From Lucifuga dentata (taxonomy: Eukaryota > Chordata > Actinopteri > Ophidiiformes > Bythitidae): a stretch of 64,000 nucleotides of DNA. The stretch spans positions 34,494 to 98,493 of the forward strand of contig VXCM01002525.1 of NCBI GenBank assembly GCA_014773175.1. The letters are read 5' to 3'. Shown in pieces: positions 11,562 to 23,714 of this stretch. Numbering within the stretch: the stretch's first letter is position 1; each line of letters opens with the position of its first letter. Made by a program: the position numbers and the translations under genes. The notes beneath the pieces were generated by a model, which saw nothing but the letters and a program-made list of their open reading frames with translations, did no database searches and was not told the DNA's origin.

Positions 11562-11563
<2 letters not shown>
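10817..11563. other. Intron sequence, nothing recognised
   Basis: AT-rich and apparently unique; no repeat match within the window was noticed. Confidence 0.5.
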
Positions 11564-11610
<47 letters not shown>

Positions 11611-11616
11611 TGTGGT
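11564..11616. repeat. (GT)n microsatellite
   Basis: About 20 GT units followed by GGGTGTGTGG. Confidence 0.9.
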
Positions 11617-11626
11617 GTGACACTGT

Positions 11627-11695
11627 AGCTCAGGGCTCTCTAAGCTGTACGCCAGCTTTTGTTGAGCCCTGTGGGTCCAATCCAGGCTCAAGAGT
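11627..11695 (+). mobile_element. tRNA-like SINE head
   Basis: 'tagctcaggg' near 11627 resembles an A box, and 'gggtccaatccaggctc' near 11669 resembles a B box at a fitting distance. The region between does not fold into a clean cloverleaf, so a SINE head is more likely than a functional tRNA gene. Confidence 0.4.
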
Positions 11696-12177
11696 GAGTG
11701 TATGTGGATCACACACATCTGTGCCCACTCAAGGCAAGAGAGGATGGTGGGCTGGGGAGGGGGAGGAGAGGAGAGCCATTGGCCAGCATGTGCAGATAAG
11801 TTTCTGCCTTGCCACGTGATGCAGATAAGTCTTGTTGTCACCATGGCCTTCATACCTGGAGGTGATGTGTTACATGATAACTCAGGCGTTAGTGGATGGA
11901 GGGTTATTTGGCTGCATGCGCTGAGCTCTCTCTGACTCATGGATTCTCCTTTGATGCTTTTCAACTTCATGTCAATGTGACTTTCCTTTCCTGATGTATT
12001 TAGCTGGGCTCTGCAAAGTTCTCTGTCTCGGGGTCATAGTCGTGAAGGAAAAGTTATTTTCCATCACGCCACCCCCTCCCAATTATTGCCTCAGAATATT
12101 AATTGCATTTCCTTGTGTGCATTAATTAATTGCATTTCCTGCCATACTGGCGATAGCACATGTTTAAGCCCAATATA

Positions 12178-12206
12178 TGTGTGTGTGTATATATATATAT
12201 ATACTG

Positions 12207-12253
<47 letters not shown>
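12178..12253. repeat. (TG)n(TA)n(CA)n compound microsatellite inside the family A left TIR
   Basis: TG units, then TA units, 'ctgta', then about 18 CA units. The TG and CA blocks are complementary and can form a hairpin around the TA core. Confidence 0.9.
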
Positions 12254-12255
<2 letters not shown>

Positions 12256-12401
12256 GCTTACTTTACTGACAACCATGTCCCAAAATATACTACTGGAGTG
12301 GTAAATTTTAGGATTTTTTTTTCCTACCTGCAGACTGCCATTGGTTTCAGTTCCTTCCAGTATGTTACTAAAATCAACTTATACAACACTTAGTTCTGAC
12401 C

Positions 12402-12815
12402 AAGTATTTTGATTGGATAAAAGGCATTCCACGAGTGCTGATACAGAGTACAACAGCACTCGGACTTTTAACTAGGTATCACTCCGCTTTACAGGTGTTA
12501 TAACAACCGTTAATTACATTAACTGGAGACCATCCGTAGAGAATAGGAAACAATGGAGCAACGTAACATCTGATCAACTCATCAGAATCAGAAATTAAAG
12601 CCCTGCACAGGCCTCACTTTTAGGCCCGTACCCGGCCCGGTCCTACACATTTCTGTCCAAATTGAAGCCCTAGACTAAATTCTCAGCCCTAGCCCGACCC
12701 GATAATGACAATGATTGTGATTATCTTCAGCACGAGGCCGCAGTGGCTACGACTGAATCATAGCCGTGCTGATATATTGTACAACAGCACTCCCTCTCGT
12801 GTGATATTGCTTAAT
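12402..12815. mobile_element. Probable nested insertion within A2
   Basis: Near its two ends are the related phrases 'gagtgctgatacagagtac' (12431) and 'ccgtgctgatatattgtac' (12766), both leading to 'aacagcactc'. Its middle has 'ggcccgtacccggcccgg' and 'agcccgacccgata', the GACCC-type wording seen in other fish DNA-transposon repeats. Family A sequence resumes at about 12820. No target duplication could be fixed by eye. Confidence 0.45.
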
Positions 12816-13228
12816 TGATCGTGCATAGAGACTTTAAACACGCTTGAGGTAAGTAATCCATCACAGAGATCATTATGTCTATTAGATTTTTTCTTTTGTT
12901 GAAGTAACTTTATTTAACTGATCCAACTTGGAGCTGCACGGAAGACAATATATGTCTCCACCAGGAAATATAGTACCAGGAGAAGATGACTTTTACAGAG
13001 AAATTAACATGATCATACCTTCTATGATTGTGCATGTGTTAGAAAGCAAAACACTGAATTTTAAGGTGGGTGTAACACCTGAAAATTTGATTTTGAAGGT
13101 TTAGGGGATTTGTAAAAATAACAGGAAAACTAAAACATGGTTCTATGTTTGGAAATTGGTTATCAGTAACGTAACATGTAGGCGGATTGTATTTATTGGA
13201 CTCAAACATGCACGGTATGTTCCTTTAA

Positions 13229-14970
13229 AGTGTTGGAGAGTAGACAGTCTCTGCTCCAGTGTCTGTGTAGCTGTAGCCTGGCGTGAGTTCTTGTGGTTTG
13301 CTATTGTTGTTGCTACAGTTTCCAGCATCTCAAAGCTCGTTGGCAGTGTTCCAGGAAGCTTCTCTTTTCCTGGAGGCTCACATTCATGCTGCCAGTATGG
13401 GCTGACACATTGCACGCCTGCGCTTTGTGCAGGATTACAGAAGCAAAACAATGGAACAAATGCAACAATAAGAACAACAGTACAAACATTTGATGGGTTT
13501 AGCTATTTTAATGTTTTTATATTTCAGTGAAGCATGCAGTTTTGTACACAGAATGGAATTTTAATGAACAGAATGCAGTCATCAGTCTGGTGCACAGACA
13601 GAGCAGTGATGAAGGAATGCAGAGAGAGGGCATCACCCTCCCAAAGCCAATAAAAGGGGTCTGGTCCAGCCCGCTGAGTGCTTCAATACTCAAACTGTGA
13701 ATGGGCATCGTTTTTCTCAACTGCCAACTACTAGAAAGTGGGCTTCCCACCACCTTCCTCCTCTGTGTGTGCACCTACTGCCAAGAGAGGGTGAAACAAG
13801 GGACAATGGCGACGGGATCACAAAAGGCAAATGTTTGAAGGCAGCTCACTACGAGCGAGGCCCTGCAGGGAACCGACAAATACATCCAAGTCGCCAAGGT
13901 GCTGTATAAGTATTCCAGCAACTCCCTGCTAGCAGGTAACTCGTTCTCCTCCAAAAGTCCTCAGCAGGATGAAGATGGGAGTAATTTTCAACCAGCCTCC
14001 TATTCATAATTCTCTGATGTCATGGCTCATTGAGTCGCCCACATGGCTGTGTTCCTGCCTCATTGGTGCTCGCATGAGACATTGGATACCAGGGAAAAGA
14101 TGCCCAGCACTGGATGTTCACCTGGAGCAGTGGGAGGGTGTCCTTCTCTGCATGCTTTTTTTTTTTCTATGTTGCTGATGTCCTTTAAATCCAAGTGAGG
14201 CCTGAAAACAGAGTGCTGTAATAAAATGCTGTAGCTCAAAGCACAGTGCTAGCACGTTCAAGCAAACTGCAAAGAGGATGTCAGAGATCGACTGGAGCTC
14301 TCCACCAACCCGAGGGCTGAGACTCATTCGCAGACGAGGTCTCCTTATCTGTCTTCTCTGGACTGTACAACATTGCACACATCAAAAGCGGAGTGTGCAT
14401 TAAAAGGAAATCTATATAAAGCCATAGATTTGCTCTCTCCTTCATCCTTTGAATGTTTCTCAGAGATATGATGGTGCAGTCAAATGAAGGCCTCAGGGAA
14501 ATGCTGTACGATGTGGCCTTCACCATAGATGGTGCTCATATAGGGAGAAGGTAATGCAAGGAGAAGATTGAGCTTTACAGCTGAAAGTAGCTCAGAAAGA
14601 GGTGTGTGTGTGTGGGGGGGGGGGGNCGTCTTCAGCAAAGCAATAACAGCCACTGTCTTCGAGACTTCTATGTCCAAGTGTTTTTGGATGTCTGCACGGG
14701 TGCACTTTGCTGGCTTATCCAGACGAAGTGTGTGGGCTTGAATGTGGAGTTTGGTGCTTTTCAGTTGGAAGTGCTGTAGCTGTGTTTATCAGCCTCGTTC
14801 CAAACATCGCAGACGAACAGCAAAATAGAAAACATCTGCTCTCTTTTTAGTGTGTGTGATGGTCAGGTGGGTGTGGTTAATAAGCAGCAGGTTAGAAAAG
14901 AGAAATGGAATCCCCATGCTGTCAGAAAAAAAGATTTACTAACAGAAGCTTAAGAAGCAGACGCACACAG

Positions 14971-15001
<31 letters not shown>

Positions 15002-16087
15002 ACCTAATACAAGAGAGCTGCACAAACAGGTGAGCTTGTACCCCTGAAATCCCCTCATAGCAGTAATGACCGGTGCACTGAGGTGTCTGGCTGAATAAAA
15101 TGTTGCCACTAAGCCGGCGTCTCCTGGCTGACTGTGAGCGCCATAACCTCCATCCACCCCTCCCTCCCTTCCTGTCTCCTGCTAAGAACCAGGTGCCAAA
15201 TAGAACCGTCTCTGTGATCTAGAAAAATGGTCGCCTGCTGAGTGAGAATAAAGAAACGGAAGAGGAACAAAAAGTCAGAGAAAAGGCATACACTCTCAGC
15301 ATTCCCACAGAGCTGCAACATTTGTGCTTCTCTTTTCTCTGTGGATGCCGTGCAAATGTCAGCAACTGGAGTTTGGAATGTGAGCCCATCACTGTCTCTG
15401 GTCTGTTTGTGTGGGGGAGTGTGCTGACAAGCCTGCTGGATATCGATATATTGCACAAGTTAATGGCAACTGAGGCAGATATTATCAACGTGTCAGTGTC
15501 ACTGGGCATCAGGTTATGCAGGCCTCCAGGCCACATGGACAAACTTCTACCTTAGAATTTTAACTTTTTTTTTCTTTGCTATTTCAAGCTTAAAATGGCA
15601 GAATGTGTGTTGTGACACACACCTGAGCGACTCCAATAACCAATTAAAGCTTAGTGATCGTTACCAATGACACAAGTTACATTCGGCTCCCACCTCCTGT
15701 TTCTTCAGGCAAACACCACAGCTACTGGCCTACACACACACACACACACACCACAATAATAAAATATTCAGGACTGTGGTCTAAACATTCATGGCTAGAC
15801 ACCTGAAAAATGACCCTAATGATGCCCACAATCTAAAGCTCAAAATGACTCCATCCATGAGCTTCATGTTCCACAGAATGACTGTGTATGGCAGAGAAAC
15901 GCCAGGTAAGACTATTGGAGTCTGGCAGAGATGACTATTTTTCCATGGGTAATAAAGGCTGATTAAACGATGCAACATTGGGTCTGTACCCTGTGGGCAT
16001 GCACTGCAGAAAGTAAGCGATATTTTGAAACGAGGAGAGGAAAGGAAGTATGTCAGTAAAAGGGGAAGGGCTTTTTGCTTTGGTGGC

Positions 16088-16119
<32 letters not shown>

Positions 16120-16262
16120 CTTGTTTTGTCTTTGTGGTAGAGACTCCAGCTTCAGGCTTTGAAAGAGGGTATGGGTATGTTTGTGCGGATGTGCATACCT
16201 CTTCTGCATGCCCAGGCATGCATTCAGAACTCTTTTTAGTTAGAATTCCAAGATGCATATAG
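13229..16262. other. Intron sequence with short microsatellites
   Basis: Holds G-rich sequence with an N (14603-14626), (CA)n at 14961-15000, short (CA)n at 15729-15752 and a 27-base poly-T at 16089-16115. Nothing else recognised; the open frames of up to 124 codons have no domains. Confidence 0.5.
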
Positions 16263-16587
16263 TTAAAGGATCATGCCGGTGATTTTGCATGTTTTAACCC
16301 AATGAATATTTGCTGCATACATGTTATGTTACGAACAACCAATTTCCAAAACGTAAAACTGTATTTTAGTCGTCTTGTTATTTTGCCTTTAAATCCCGTA
16401 ATCTTTCAAGATCAAATGTTCAGGTGATAACCACCCTTAAAATTTAATGTTTGCCTGCTAATGCATATGTCCGAATGTAGAAGGTACAGTTGTTTTTAAT
16501 TTCTCAGTAAAACCCACCTTCTCCTGGGACTGTATTCCCTGGTGGAGACATACATTGTCTTCCATGGAGCTCCATGTTGTCCTTTAA
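16263..16587. mobile_element. Family A element, inverted partial copy (A3)
   Basis: It begins TTAAAGGATCATGCC at 16263 and is the reverse complement of the right half of A2, including 'cctggtggagacata' and 'attgtcttcc'. It ends at a TTAA (16584-16587) that is also the left target site of the piggyBac-like MITE that follows. Whether family A sequence continues after 17311 is not clear, because the next bases do not match A2. Confidence 0.75.
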
Positions 16588-17307
16588 CCCTTAAATGCAT
16601 ATGGGTCTTTAGCGACCCGGGACCATGTTATGCACCTCTGATTCATTCATTTTTTTCAATTAAGCCCTCAACCCCCTGGTATTCCTCAAACTCTTTGTTT
16701 TTAACAGTTTTATGGTTTCAATTTGTCAGAATTGATGAAAATAATTGTTTTTCTAATGTTTTTCACTAAAAAGTGTATAGGGTCGCTAGAGACCCAAGGT
16801 ATGTATGAGTGTCACTTTTTTTTTTTTCCTAGTATACAGGCAGCAGGTAATAGCTGTGGTCCTTAGGCGGCGCTGTAGCATCACTGATATGATGAACAAA
16901 TGCTGAAACTAGAGGAAGAAGGCTGTTTATACTGTAAACTATGCTGCTAGCTTACTGCTACAGAAAGATGCTGCAGCGCCGTGTCAGAGCTTCATGCANA
17001 CTATGCTGCTAGCTTACTGCTACAGAAAGATGCTGCAGCGCCGTGTCAGAGCTTCATGCAGAGCAACATCGGTGTGATGCACCAGCTTTGATGACAGGAT
17101 CTATAAGTCTTTATAAAAATATAATATGGCAATTTTTTATTTATTTATTTATTTTTTTTGTGGGTTTGTTTCATTCATAAAATATTCTGAAAAGTTTACA
17201 AGCAAAAATATTTCACTTTGTAGCTCAATTTGTGTTGCGTAAGTTACAAGTCTCTAACGACCTGACGTATGTATGAATGGATGGAAAACGACTCATGCAT
17301 TTAAGGG
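16588..17307. mobile_element. piggyBac-like non-autonomous element (MITE)
   Basis: TIRs 'cccttaaatgcat' (16588) and 'atgcatttaaggg' (ending 17307) are perfect inverted copies, flanked by TTAA on both sides (16584-16587 and 17308-17311). CCC termini with TTAA target duplication are the hallmark of piggyBac elements. Inside, 'gggtctttagcgaccc' at 16603 and 'gggtcgctagagaccc' at 16780 are near reverse complements, and 'gtatgtatgartg' occurs at about 16799 and again near the right end. No transposase is encoded. The 720-base length includes a 61-base assembly duplication, so the true length is probably about 658. Confidence 0.85.
16938..17060. repeat. 61-bp exact duplication around a single N (assembly artefact)
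   Basis: 16938-16998 and 17000-17060 are identical and separated only by the N at 16999. This is best explained as two contigs sharing an overlap that was not merged. Confidence 0.85.
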
Positions 17308-17404
17308 TTAAGACCACTTTGTGGAGCATATCTGTGTATTTAATTTGAAACCATTGTGGTCATATGATCATACTGTTTTTCCAGCATTATCTAGCAGTAG
17401 TTTA

Positions 17405-18045
17405 GACACTTTTGCACCAATGATTTGGAGCTAAAACAGGAACTGCTTTTCCCAGAAGAATCCAGGGTAGGAACTATGTGGTTCCTTCAGTTCCTTCTTG
17501 CTCGCATTCGCACTGCATTTCAAGTACCACAGCACAAACACACAACTTACCTACTGGTGAAAAATGTCTGATGTCTCCAAAAAAGACATCACTAAGTGTC
17601 TCATATTGGTGATTCCGGAGTGTGCTGGTTTGTGTCCCAAAATAGAATTCATTGTGTCGTATCACTTATTGCTAAGTATCAGAGTAGCTTCAATTATTGT
17701 GATCATTGTTTTTTCAGTCATATTTCATTATTGATTTTACTCTCTGTATTGGTTTGCATTATGTGTAATGTGGAGTTCTGGTAAATGTAGCAAGATCGTT
17801 TTGTTCCATTGTGCACAACAACAAGCTAAATGTGAGTATTTCAAATTGATGATTGTCCACCTGGCAAAGCTTGTGTTTGACCAATCAATAATGTTTGGTT
17901 TTGCAAGCTCCACCCACCAGTTCCTGAACCACTGGAGAGTACCTAGGAGTAGGAACAAGAAAATGCATGTTGGTGCAAAGTAAGAAAAAAATTCACGTGT
18001 TCCAGAAAAGATTTGTGGTTCCTGAAAAAGTTACAGTGGGTGTGA
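17405..18045 (+). mobile_element. Interspersed repeat family C, copy 1
   Basis: The blocks 'gggtaggaactatgtggttcc', 'ttgcaagctccaccca' with 'cagttcctgaacc', and 'tggttcctgaaaaagtt' match, in order and in reverse complement, blocks in 44687-45255. GGAACT / AGTTCC words near both ends suggest related inverted termini. No coding capacity. The class is unknown; a non-autonomous DNA element is likely. Confidence 0.6.
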
Positions 18046-20884
18046 GAAACATGTAGGCGCGTTAGTCCTGCAAATCATTGTCAGCAGTTTTTAAAGTATA
18101 AAGTCACACACGTCTTGTATGTTTTTCTTTTCCCGTTGACGTGGCCTAGTGAACAGTTTGCAGATGTTTTCTCAAGTGACACACAAAACTCCGGTTTCCC
18201 CTGAAACTGAATTTTTGTTTCCATACTTCTATATTTGTGCAGCCATTTAATCAGGCTGCAGGTCTGTTTGCTATACCCTGTGTGTGTTGCGTCATTGCCA
18301 GTAAAAGCACAGGGTCTCGTCCTGGACTGGAATTTGTCCACACTGTGACCTTCATCTGGAGCATAAGAGAGCAAAGAGCTGTGAGTGGGCCTGTGTAGTT
18401 GCAGCTTTTGGCATTAGTTGTGTTTTTTTTTCTCGTTAAAGTACTGTGTATTTCTGCTATTTTCAGATTTCATCACCCAAACTCCCAACAATCCCTTCAA
18501 CACTGCTGCTCCTCTTTGCACAGCTATGATGCTGCAAAAGTTCCATGGAAGCCCATTCGTCTTGGGTTAACGGCAGTGTGCTGACATAATGGGGTCATTG
18601 TGTGTAAACCTCTTAAGCCTGGCTTCTGAAGGCCTGCGATTACCAGTGAAAAACATATATCCTGACTGGATGCGCTCAAGTTGTACGGTGCTCCTTTTTT
18701 GGGCAATAGCTCTTTGAAAAGGCCCAAATCGTCCCTTCCCTTTTGCCTGACCCCAGGTCCATCCAACTCATGCGCACAGATACACACACTCTTATCCATA
18801 TACAGACATGTGTGTCCTGTGCCTGTGCCAAAGTTTCCTCCACTTTTCCTCATCACTGTCAGACAAACACATGGAAGCTGAATGAGCATGCTTTCACAGC
18901 ATTATCTCCACTCTTTCACCACTCTCCCTGACATTACATGCTGTATAATAACAAGAAAGAGAGTAAAAATGAGGAAGAGCGAGTGCCTACACGAATGTGA
19001 TAGTGTGTGTGGACTTACTGCATATTAGCACAATTTTGCTACAAAGCGCACGCTTCCCGCCCAGCTGATGCGTATGTGTGTTCGTGTGTATGGTTGAGCT
19101 TTACTGTATGTGTGGGTGTGCTACAGATGAAAAAGCTGGAGAAGATGAAAGGTCCAGGGATGGCCTTGTTTGCTGCAGGATCTGCTGACATCCTTTGCTA
19201 GGTGCCAAATGAAATCACCTCTCTCCATCTCTCCCCTCCCCTCTCTTTGGCCTCGCTGCTCTGTCAGATGCAACAAATAGAGAGGGGGGNGGGGGGGGGG
19301 GGGGGATGTGGCATACATGAAATCAGCAGGCTATATGAGCACCCCAGCTGAGCTCCGGCCCTCTGCCTTTATGCTGCCTAATTGGTCAGAAACTACATGC
19401 GTGGTGTTTGCAGGGTTATAGCAAGATATTAGAGAAGGCCAGGGGACCCGACTTGTCCCCATAAGTCTCCCTCTATTTGTGGTTGCTGTGTCACTGATTT
19501 GCTCTCTCTGTTTCTTCTCTTTCGTCTACTTTTCTCCCTCCATCTTTGCTTTTTGGCGACATGCTTCTTCAGGCATGTTTCCTGCCATGGCTTTGCCAGC
19601 CGTCTCCTCCTCTGCAGCACTAGCGAGCTAGCTTGAGCAGAGAGCTGTTGTCGTATATTGGGCCCGTTTACATTGTTGATACTGTGTTGTGACATTGTTC
19701 CAGCCTACTTTCAAGATGGAATAATGCTGTCAAGACTTTGACCTACAATTGAGGCGGATTGCTGGAAGACAGCATCGTCTTTTATGCACTGCTCTTTGTG
19801 AGCCAGGATCGGGACAATAGCTTTATATGGAAAGCTTAGCAGACTGCGTTCTTGGTTGCCATGGTGCTATCAAGCTTTCTATGTGTCAGGAGGAAAAATG
19901 GATTATTTCAGTTGAACCAAGTGTCTCCCTAGTGATTTTCTCCTTCATCAGCATCAGCAGGCAAATAGCCATTAATTAGCTGAATGCTTGCAAGGCTGTT
20001 TTAGCCAGAGCTGGGTGTGTTTGTTCATTATTATCACAATTAAGTCTCTAACCAAATGGCAGCCGCATGCTCAATGCTCATTAGAAAACCATATAGATTT
20101 CTCTCATTTCCATCAAGGTTATATGATGGTCCAGCAAGGTAATTGCAATTTTCACACCCATCTGCAGTCAGTGCAAAGGCAGAGCGAGAAAGAAACTGCC
20201 TCGATAGCCTACTAATGAATGTTTGTTTGTGTGAGAACATCCAGCATGGTAATCATTAATTGGATGGTAAATGTAGGTGGCATGCTCTGGAATGTATTGC
20301 AGTGAACACAGACAGCAGGGTTTTAGAATAAACATAACCTTAAAAGTTGTTTTCTCTTGGATGTTTATCTCGACCAGAGACCGTAAAGAACCAAAGCAGC
20401 CTGAAATGAACTGTCAGTCCTTTGAGAAATAGAAATCCCAGTTCAGGAAAACAGCTGTCATAGAGTGAAAGGTTTCTTTAAAAAGATATATTTATATACA
20501 GGTATGATTTGGTTAAAAAAGACAGATATAAATAAAAAAAAAAAACAAAACAATACATTTAANAAAAAAAAAAAAAAAAACAATACATTTAAAAAAAAAA
20601 GTTTTGTTTTGGAAAATATCATAATGACTTTATCTTCAACTAAAATAGTAAGTTGTTACATACTTCCATGTAAATAGTTTGATTCACTTCATTCAGAGGA
20701 GAGTGAGTCATGATACTGTGTGCTTAAAAACAGGAAATGGGCGGATGCTTTGTTTCAGAAGTGACTACTGTTAACAGTTTCTGGCAAAACCCAGTGCCAA
20801 GAGGCATCACATGTGTTGTTTTCAGTTAAACTGTGAGAGCTCGTGGACTCAGAAGGGAAATTCAGAAAATACGGAGTCAGATTG
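18046..20884. other. Intron sequence, partly possible conserved non-coding DNA
   Basis: Holds a G-run with an N (19282-19306) and an A-run with an N (20530-20580, N at 20563) where 'aaaacaatacatttaa' is repeated on both sides, again an assembly mark. About 19965-20235 is compositionally balanced, free of repeats that I recognise, and has TAATTA/CATTAATTAG motifs. No coding exon recognised. Confidence 0.45.
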
Positions 20885-21600
20885 AATGTGTCGATAAGGG
20901 CAAATGGTGTCACATGTTCCCTCATTCAGAAAAAGCCTGTTACTGACCGCTTTTAGCATTTGCCTTGGAAGAGACATTACTATGGTACTGCCTTATTTAC
21001 ACCTTGGGGAAGTGAATCATAAAATATATCATCATGCAGAAACGAAGATCTGATTCAGTCTGGTGGTAAATTTCAGCAGTAAGAAATCTAGGCTTTGTTC
21101 TCTACTGTATTTTCCTCACGTGTTGACGATCAATAAATTTGATAATCAGTCCATGTATTTAAAATGGAGAGTTTTGATCAGATCTCGCACACATTCTTGT
21201 GGCTCTTCCTCAAGCCTCATCTGCTGCTCTCTGTGTTTCTTCCTCACACGCAACACAAACGCACCACACCCACCTCCCATTGCCCCGGACTTCTGGTGTG
21301 TGGACCTCTTATCTCTCTTATGTCAGTGTCAGTCTCTTAAAATGCGGAGCTCTAAAGCAGAGAATTTAGGTTTCCTTTGCTGATTTGACACGTCAATTTC
21401 ACTTTGACACAAGATGAAGCAGTATGAAGCATAGCTCTTAAATATGAAGCAGCTCATTAACGCATCAATCTTCATTGGCTTTTACCTGTAAGAAGCCTTC
21501 CAGCAAGGTGTCAGTAATGTGCAGATAAAGGGAAGCTTTATGAATAAATGAGCTTCCCTTATCATGGTGCTTATGTAGCGTTACATCGTGTAGTTACAAT
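20885..21600 (+). mobile_element. Interspersed repeat family E, copy 1
   Basis: It aligns in order with 47183-48083: 'acatgttccctcat', 'ttttagcatttgcctt', 'gtgttgacgatcaataa', 'gagttttgatcagatctc', 'gcagctcattaac', 'atcttcattggcttttacc' and the ending with 'ctttatgaataaatgagctt'. Moderately diverged; no coding frame. Confidence 0.7.
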
Positions 21601-21617
21601 GATTAAAAAAACAAAAC

Positions 21618-21748
21618 AAAAAAAAAAACCAAACAAAAACAATTTATTCCTTCCAGAGCCGTCTTGTTTAGCTGATGCTTAANAAAAAAAAAAACCAAAC
21701 AAAAACAATTTATTCCTTCCAGAGCCGTCTTGTTTAGCTGATGCTTAA
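21618..21748. repeat. 65-bp exact duplication around a single N (assembly artefact)
   Basis: 21618-21682 and 21684-21748 are identical, with only the N at 21683 between them. Confidence 0.85.
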
Positions 21749-23596
21749 ACTAAAAATGAAGTTATTAATGTCAAGATCTGTTTCCAAGGCAAAAACTTGT
21801 CCATGTTCTCACATCTCTTATTCACTTTTATGTTGAATTTTTACTGAAATAACACAACAATAAATTATACACAAAGACAAATACAGGTTAATACATAATA
21901 TTGAATTGTATGAGGTTAAATTATAGTTTCTTCTATATTCAAACCCATTGTGAATAGCTACATTTAATATTTCTAAATCTAAAGCCTTATTCACCCTAAA
22001 CGGATGGTTAGTTTTATTGAAGGAAATATATATTACTTTTGGTCAATGACCCCCGTCTAATAATTTAAGGCTACATATTTCTGTAAGAATGAATCAATCT
22101 TGTACATGGAGGTTTCATGTATAGCCTTGGTATCTATACAGCTGACAATTGTAACCAGTCAGGTTCACATCATTGGATTAGAATAGAATAGAATAGAATA
22201 GAATTTTATTGCCTTCATTGAGAAAATTCTCTCTTACATAGCATCATCAGTGGGGAGACATTGTTGTAGAACCAATCAGTCACCTAGTCTGTCAATCAAT
22301 TAGGCAGCCAATCAACATGTAATGGTGCAATCAGTGCTCTTTAGGCGATCAGACAGTTTCTATGGTGATCTCCTTTGTTCTTACCAGGGTGCTTCTGAGT
22401 CATGCAGGTGATCTTATTAGACCTTTTTATGCGCTGAAAGCAGGATCAATCTCAGTTAATTTAGCTGACCATTAGAGTGGAAGCTGCTGCTAACTGAAGC
22501 TCTCTCAGGCCGGACGTCAGCTCTCACATAATGATGCCTTAACTGGTCTTCTGAGCTCAGTGACGTTGGTGAAAATGACACAGATGGGTCTGTAATAACG
22601 ACATCCCTGGCTGACTGTGGTCATACATTATGCCTTGCATCTCAGAGGGAAGAATTATTGTGTCATGCACTGAGATGAAGCCACTTTCATTTTACCTAAA
22701 TCAAAATGCAAATTGAAACTGCAGTTCACAGGATAATCAATAATATAATTACAAAATGGACATAAGTGCAGTATGCATAAATGGTGAGTTTTTAATACAG
22801 TTTACTTTGAAATTAATTGATCCCAACTTGCATGTTCACAGAATTTTATGGAGATAATCTGTATATCTAGGTATCTATGGCAGCGTCAGCATGTTTATTC
22901 CCAAACTCTCTGGTCTTAAGCTTAGCGGTGCCAGCTTCTCAAAGGCTTTCAAGCTAAACACGGCTTGTGGCTTAGCAACAGTTGAGCTTTTTTTACTTGG
23001 TCACTTGCAAATCTGAAAGGCTTTAGCTTCTTAACTGTTAAGTGTTACAGACACTAAAAATAAGTTCCAGTGTCATTAGGCTGCAAGAGAACTATGAGGC
23101 ATTTGTGTTGACCTGTTGACGAGTCACCTGGCTCAAGGTGCGAGTGACTCTTAGGATTAATGCCACTTTACTGCTCACCATTGATGAGAACTGAAGAAGC
23201 CACAGCAAGTCCAGTTTGTCTTGAACTACTACTGCTACAAATCTAATGACCTGGATAACTGAGAACCTTCACAAAGAAGCTTAAGCTAGTTTGATATTTG
23301 TGCTCATTGAATTTTGACAGTAAAACACCTAAAATTCAGAGTAACAAAGAAAGATGTTGCTCTGTTACGTGAAAAGTATTTAAAGATATTTTTCCTCAAG
23401 TGATTCAACCCAAATCTACAGTACACAGACATCTCTGATGCAGATGACTTCTCTTGTAAACTAAAAGGGCGCTCATTAGAGTGTGTACTTTTGCCAAGGC
23501 CAAACTAACCAAGACAAAATTTGTCTTTTTGTCTTGTTCATTTTTTTTTTAATTGATCCCAATTAATTACTAATGACTATAATTGCTTTATTTGTC
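21749..23596. other. Intron sequence, nothing coding
   Basis: Contains (GAATA)n leading into 'gaattttattgccttcatt' at 22178-22225, which resembles the 3' tail of fish LINE or SINE elements. The rest is not recognised. Confidence 0.45.
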
Positions 23597-23714
23597 ATAA
23601 GAAACAGTAAACTAAAATACGGTTTTATGTTTTGGAAATTGTCAGTAACATAATGTGTATGCTGGTAGTATTTATTGGGCTTAAACATGCAAAATTGACA
23701 GTATGGTCTTTTAA
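23597..23714 (+). mobile_element. Family A element, right end only (A4)
   Basis: From 'aagaaacagtaaactaaaat' through 'ttattgggcttaaacatgc' to 'tatggtcttttaa', matching the right end of A2. TTAA at 23711-23714. Confidence 0.7.

Larger units (their letters stand above)
12137..13228. mobile_element. Family A TIR element, longest copy (A2), with nested insertions
   Basis: The left end 'gccatactgg...gcacatgtttaagcccaatat' is the inverted form of the right end '...ttggactcaaacatgcacggtatg...cctttaa'. The left TIR is interrupted by a TG/TA/CA microsatellite (12178-12253). Left internal sequence (12254-12390) matches the rc of 57900-58000, and right internal sequence (12816-13228) matches A1 and the rc of A3. 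Between them sits about 410 bases of unrelated sequence (12402-12815). The right end carries TTAA at 13225-13228; the left TTAA is not preserved. No transposase frame is present, so it is non-autonomous. Confidence 0.75.

Noticed and set aside
11627..11695. tRNA gene
   Set aside because: A- and B-box-like words exist but the arms do not pair into a cloverleaf; a SINE head is more likely.
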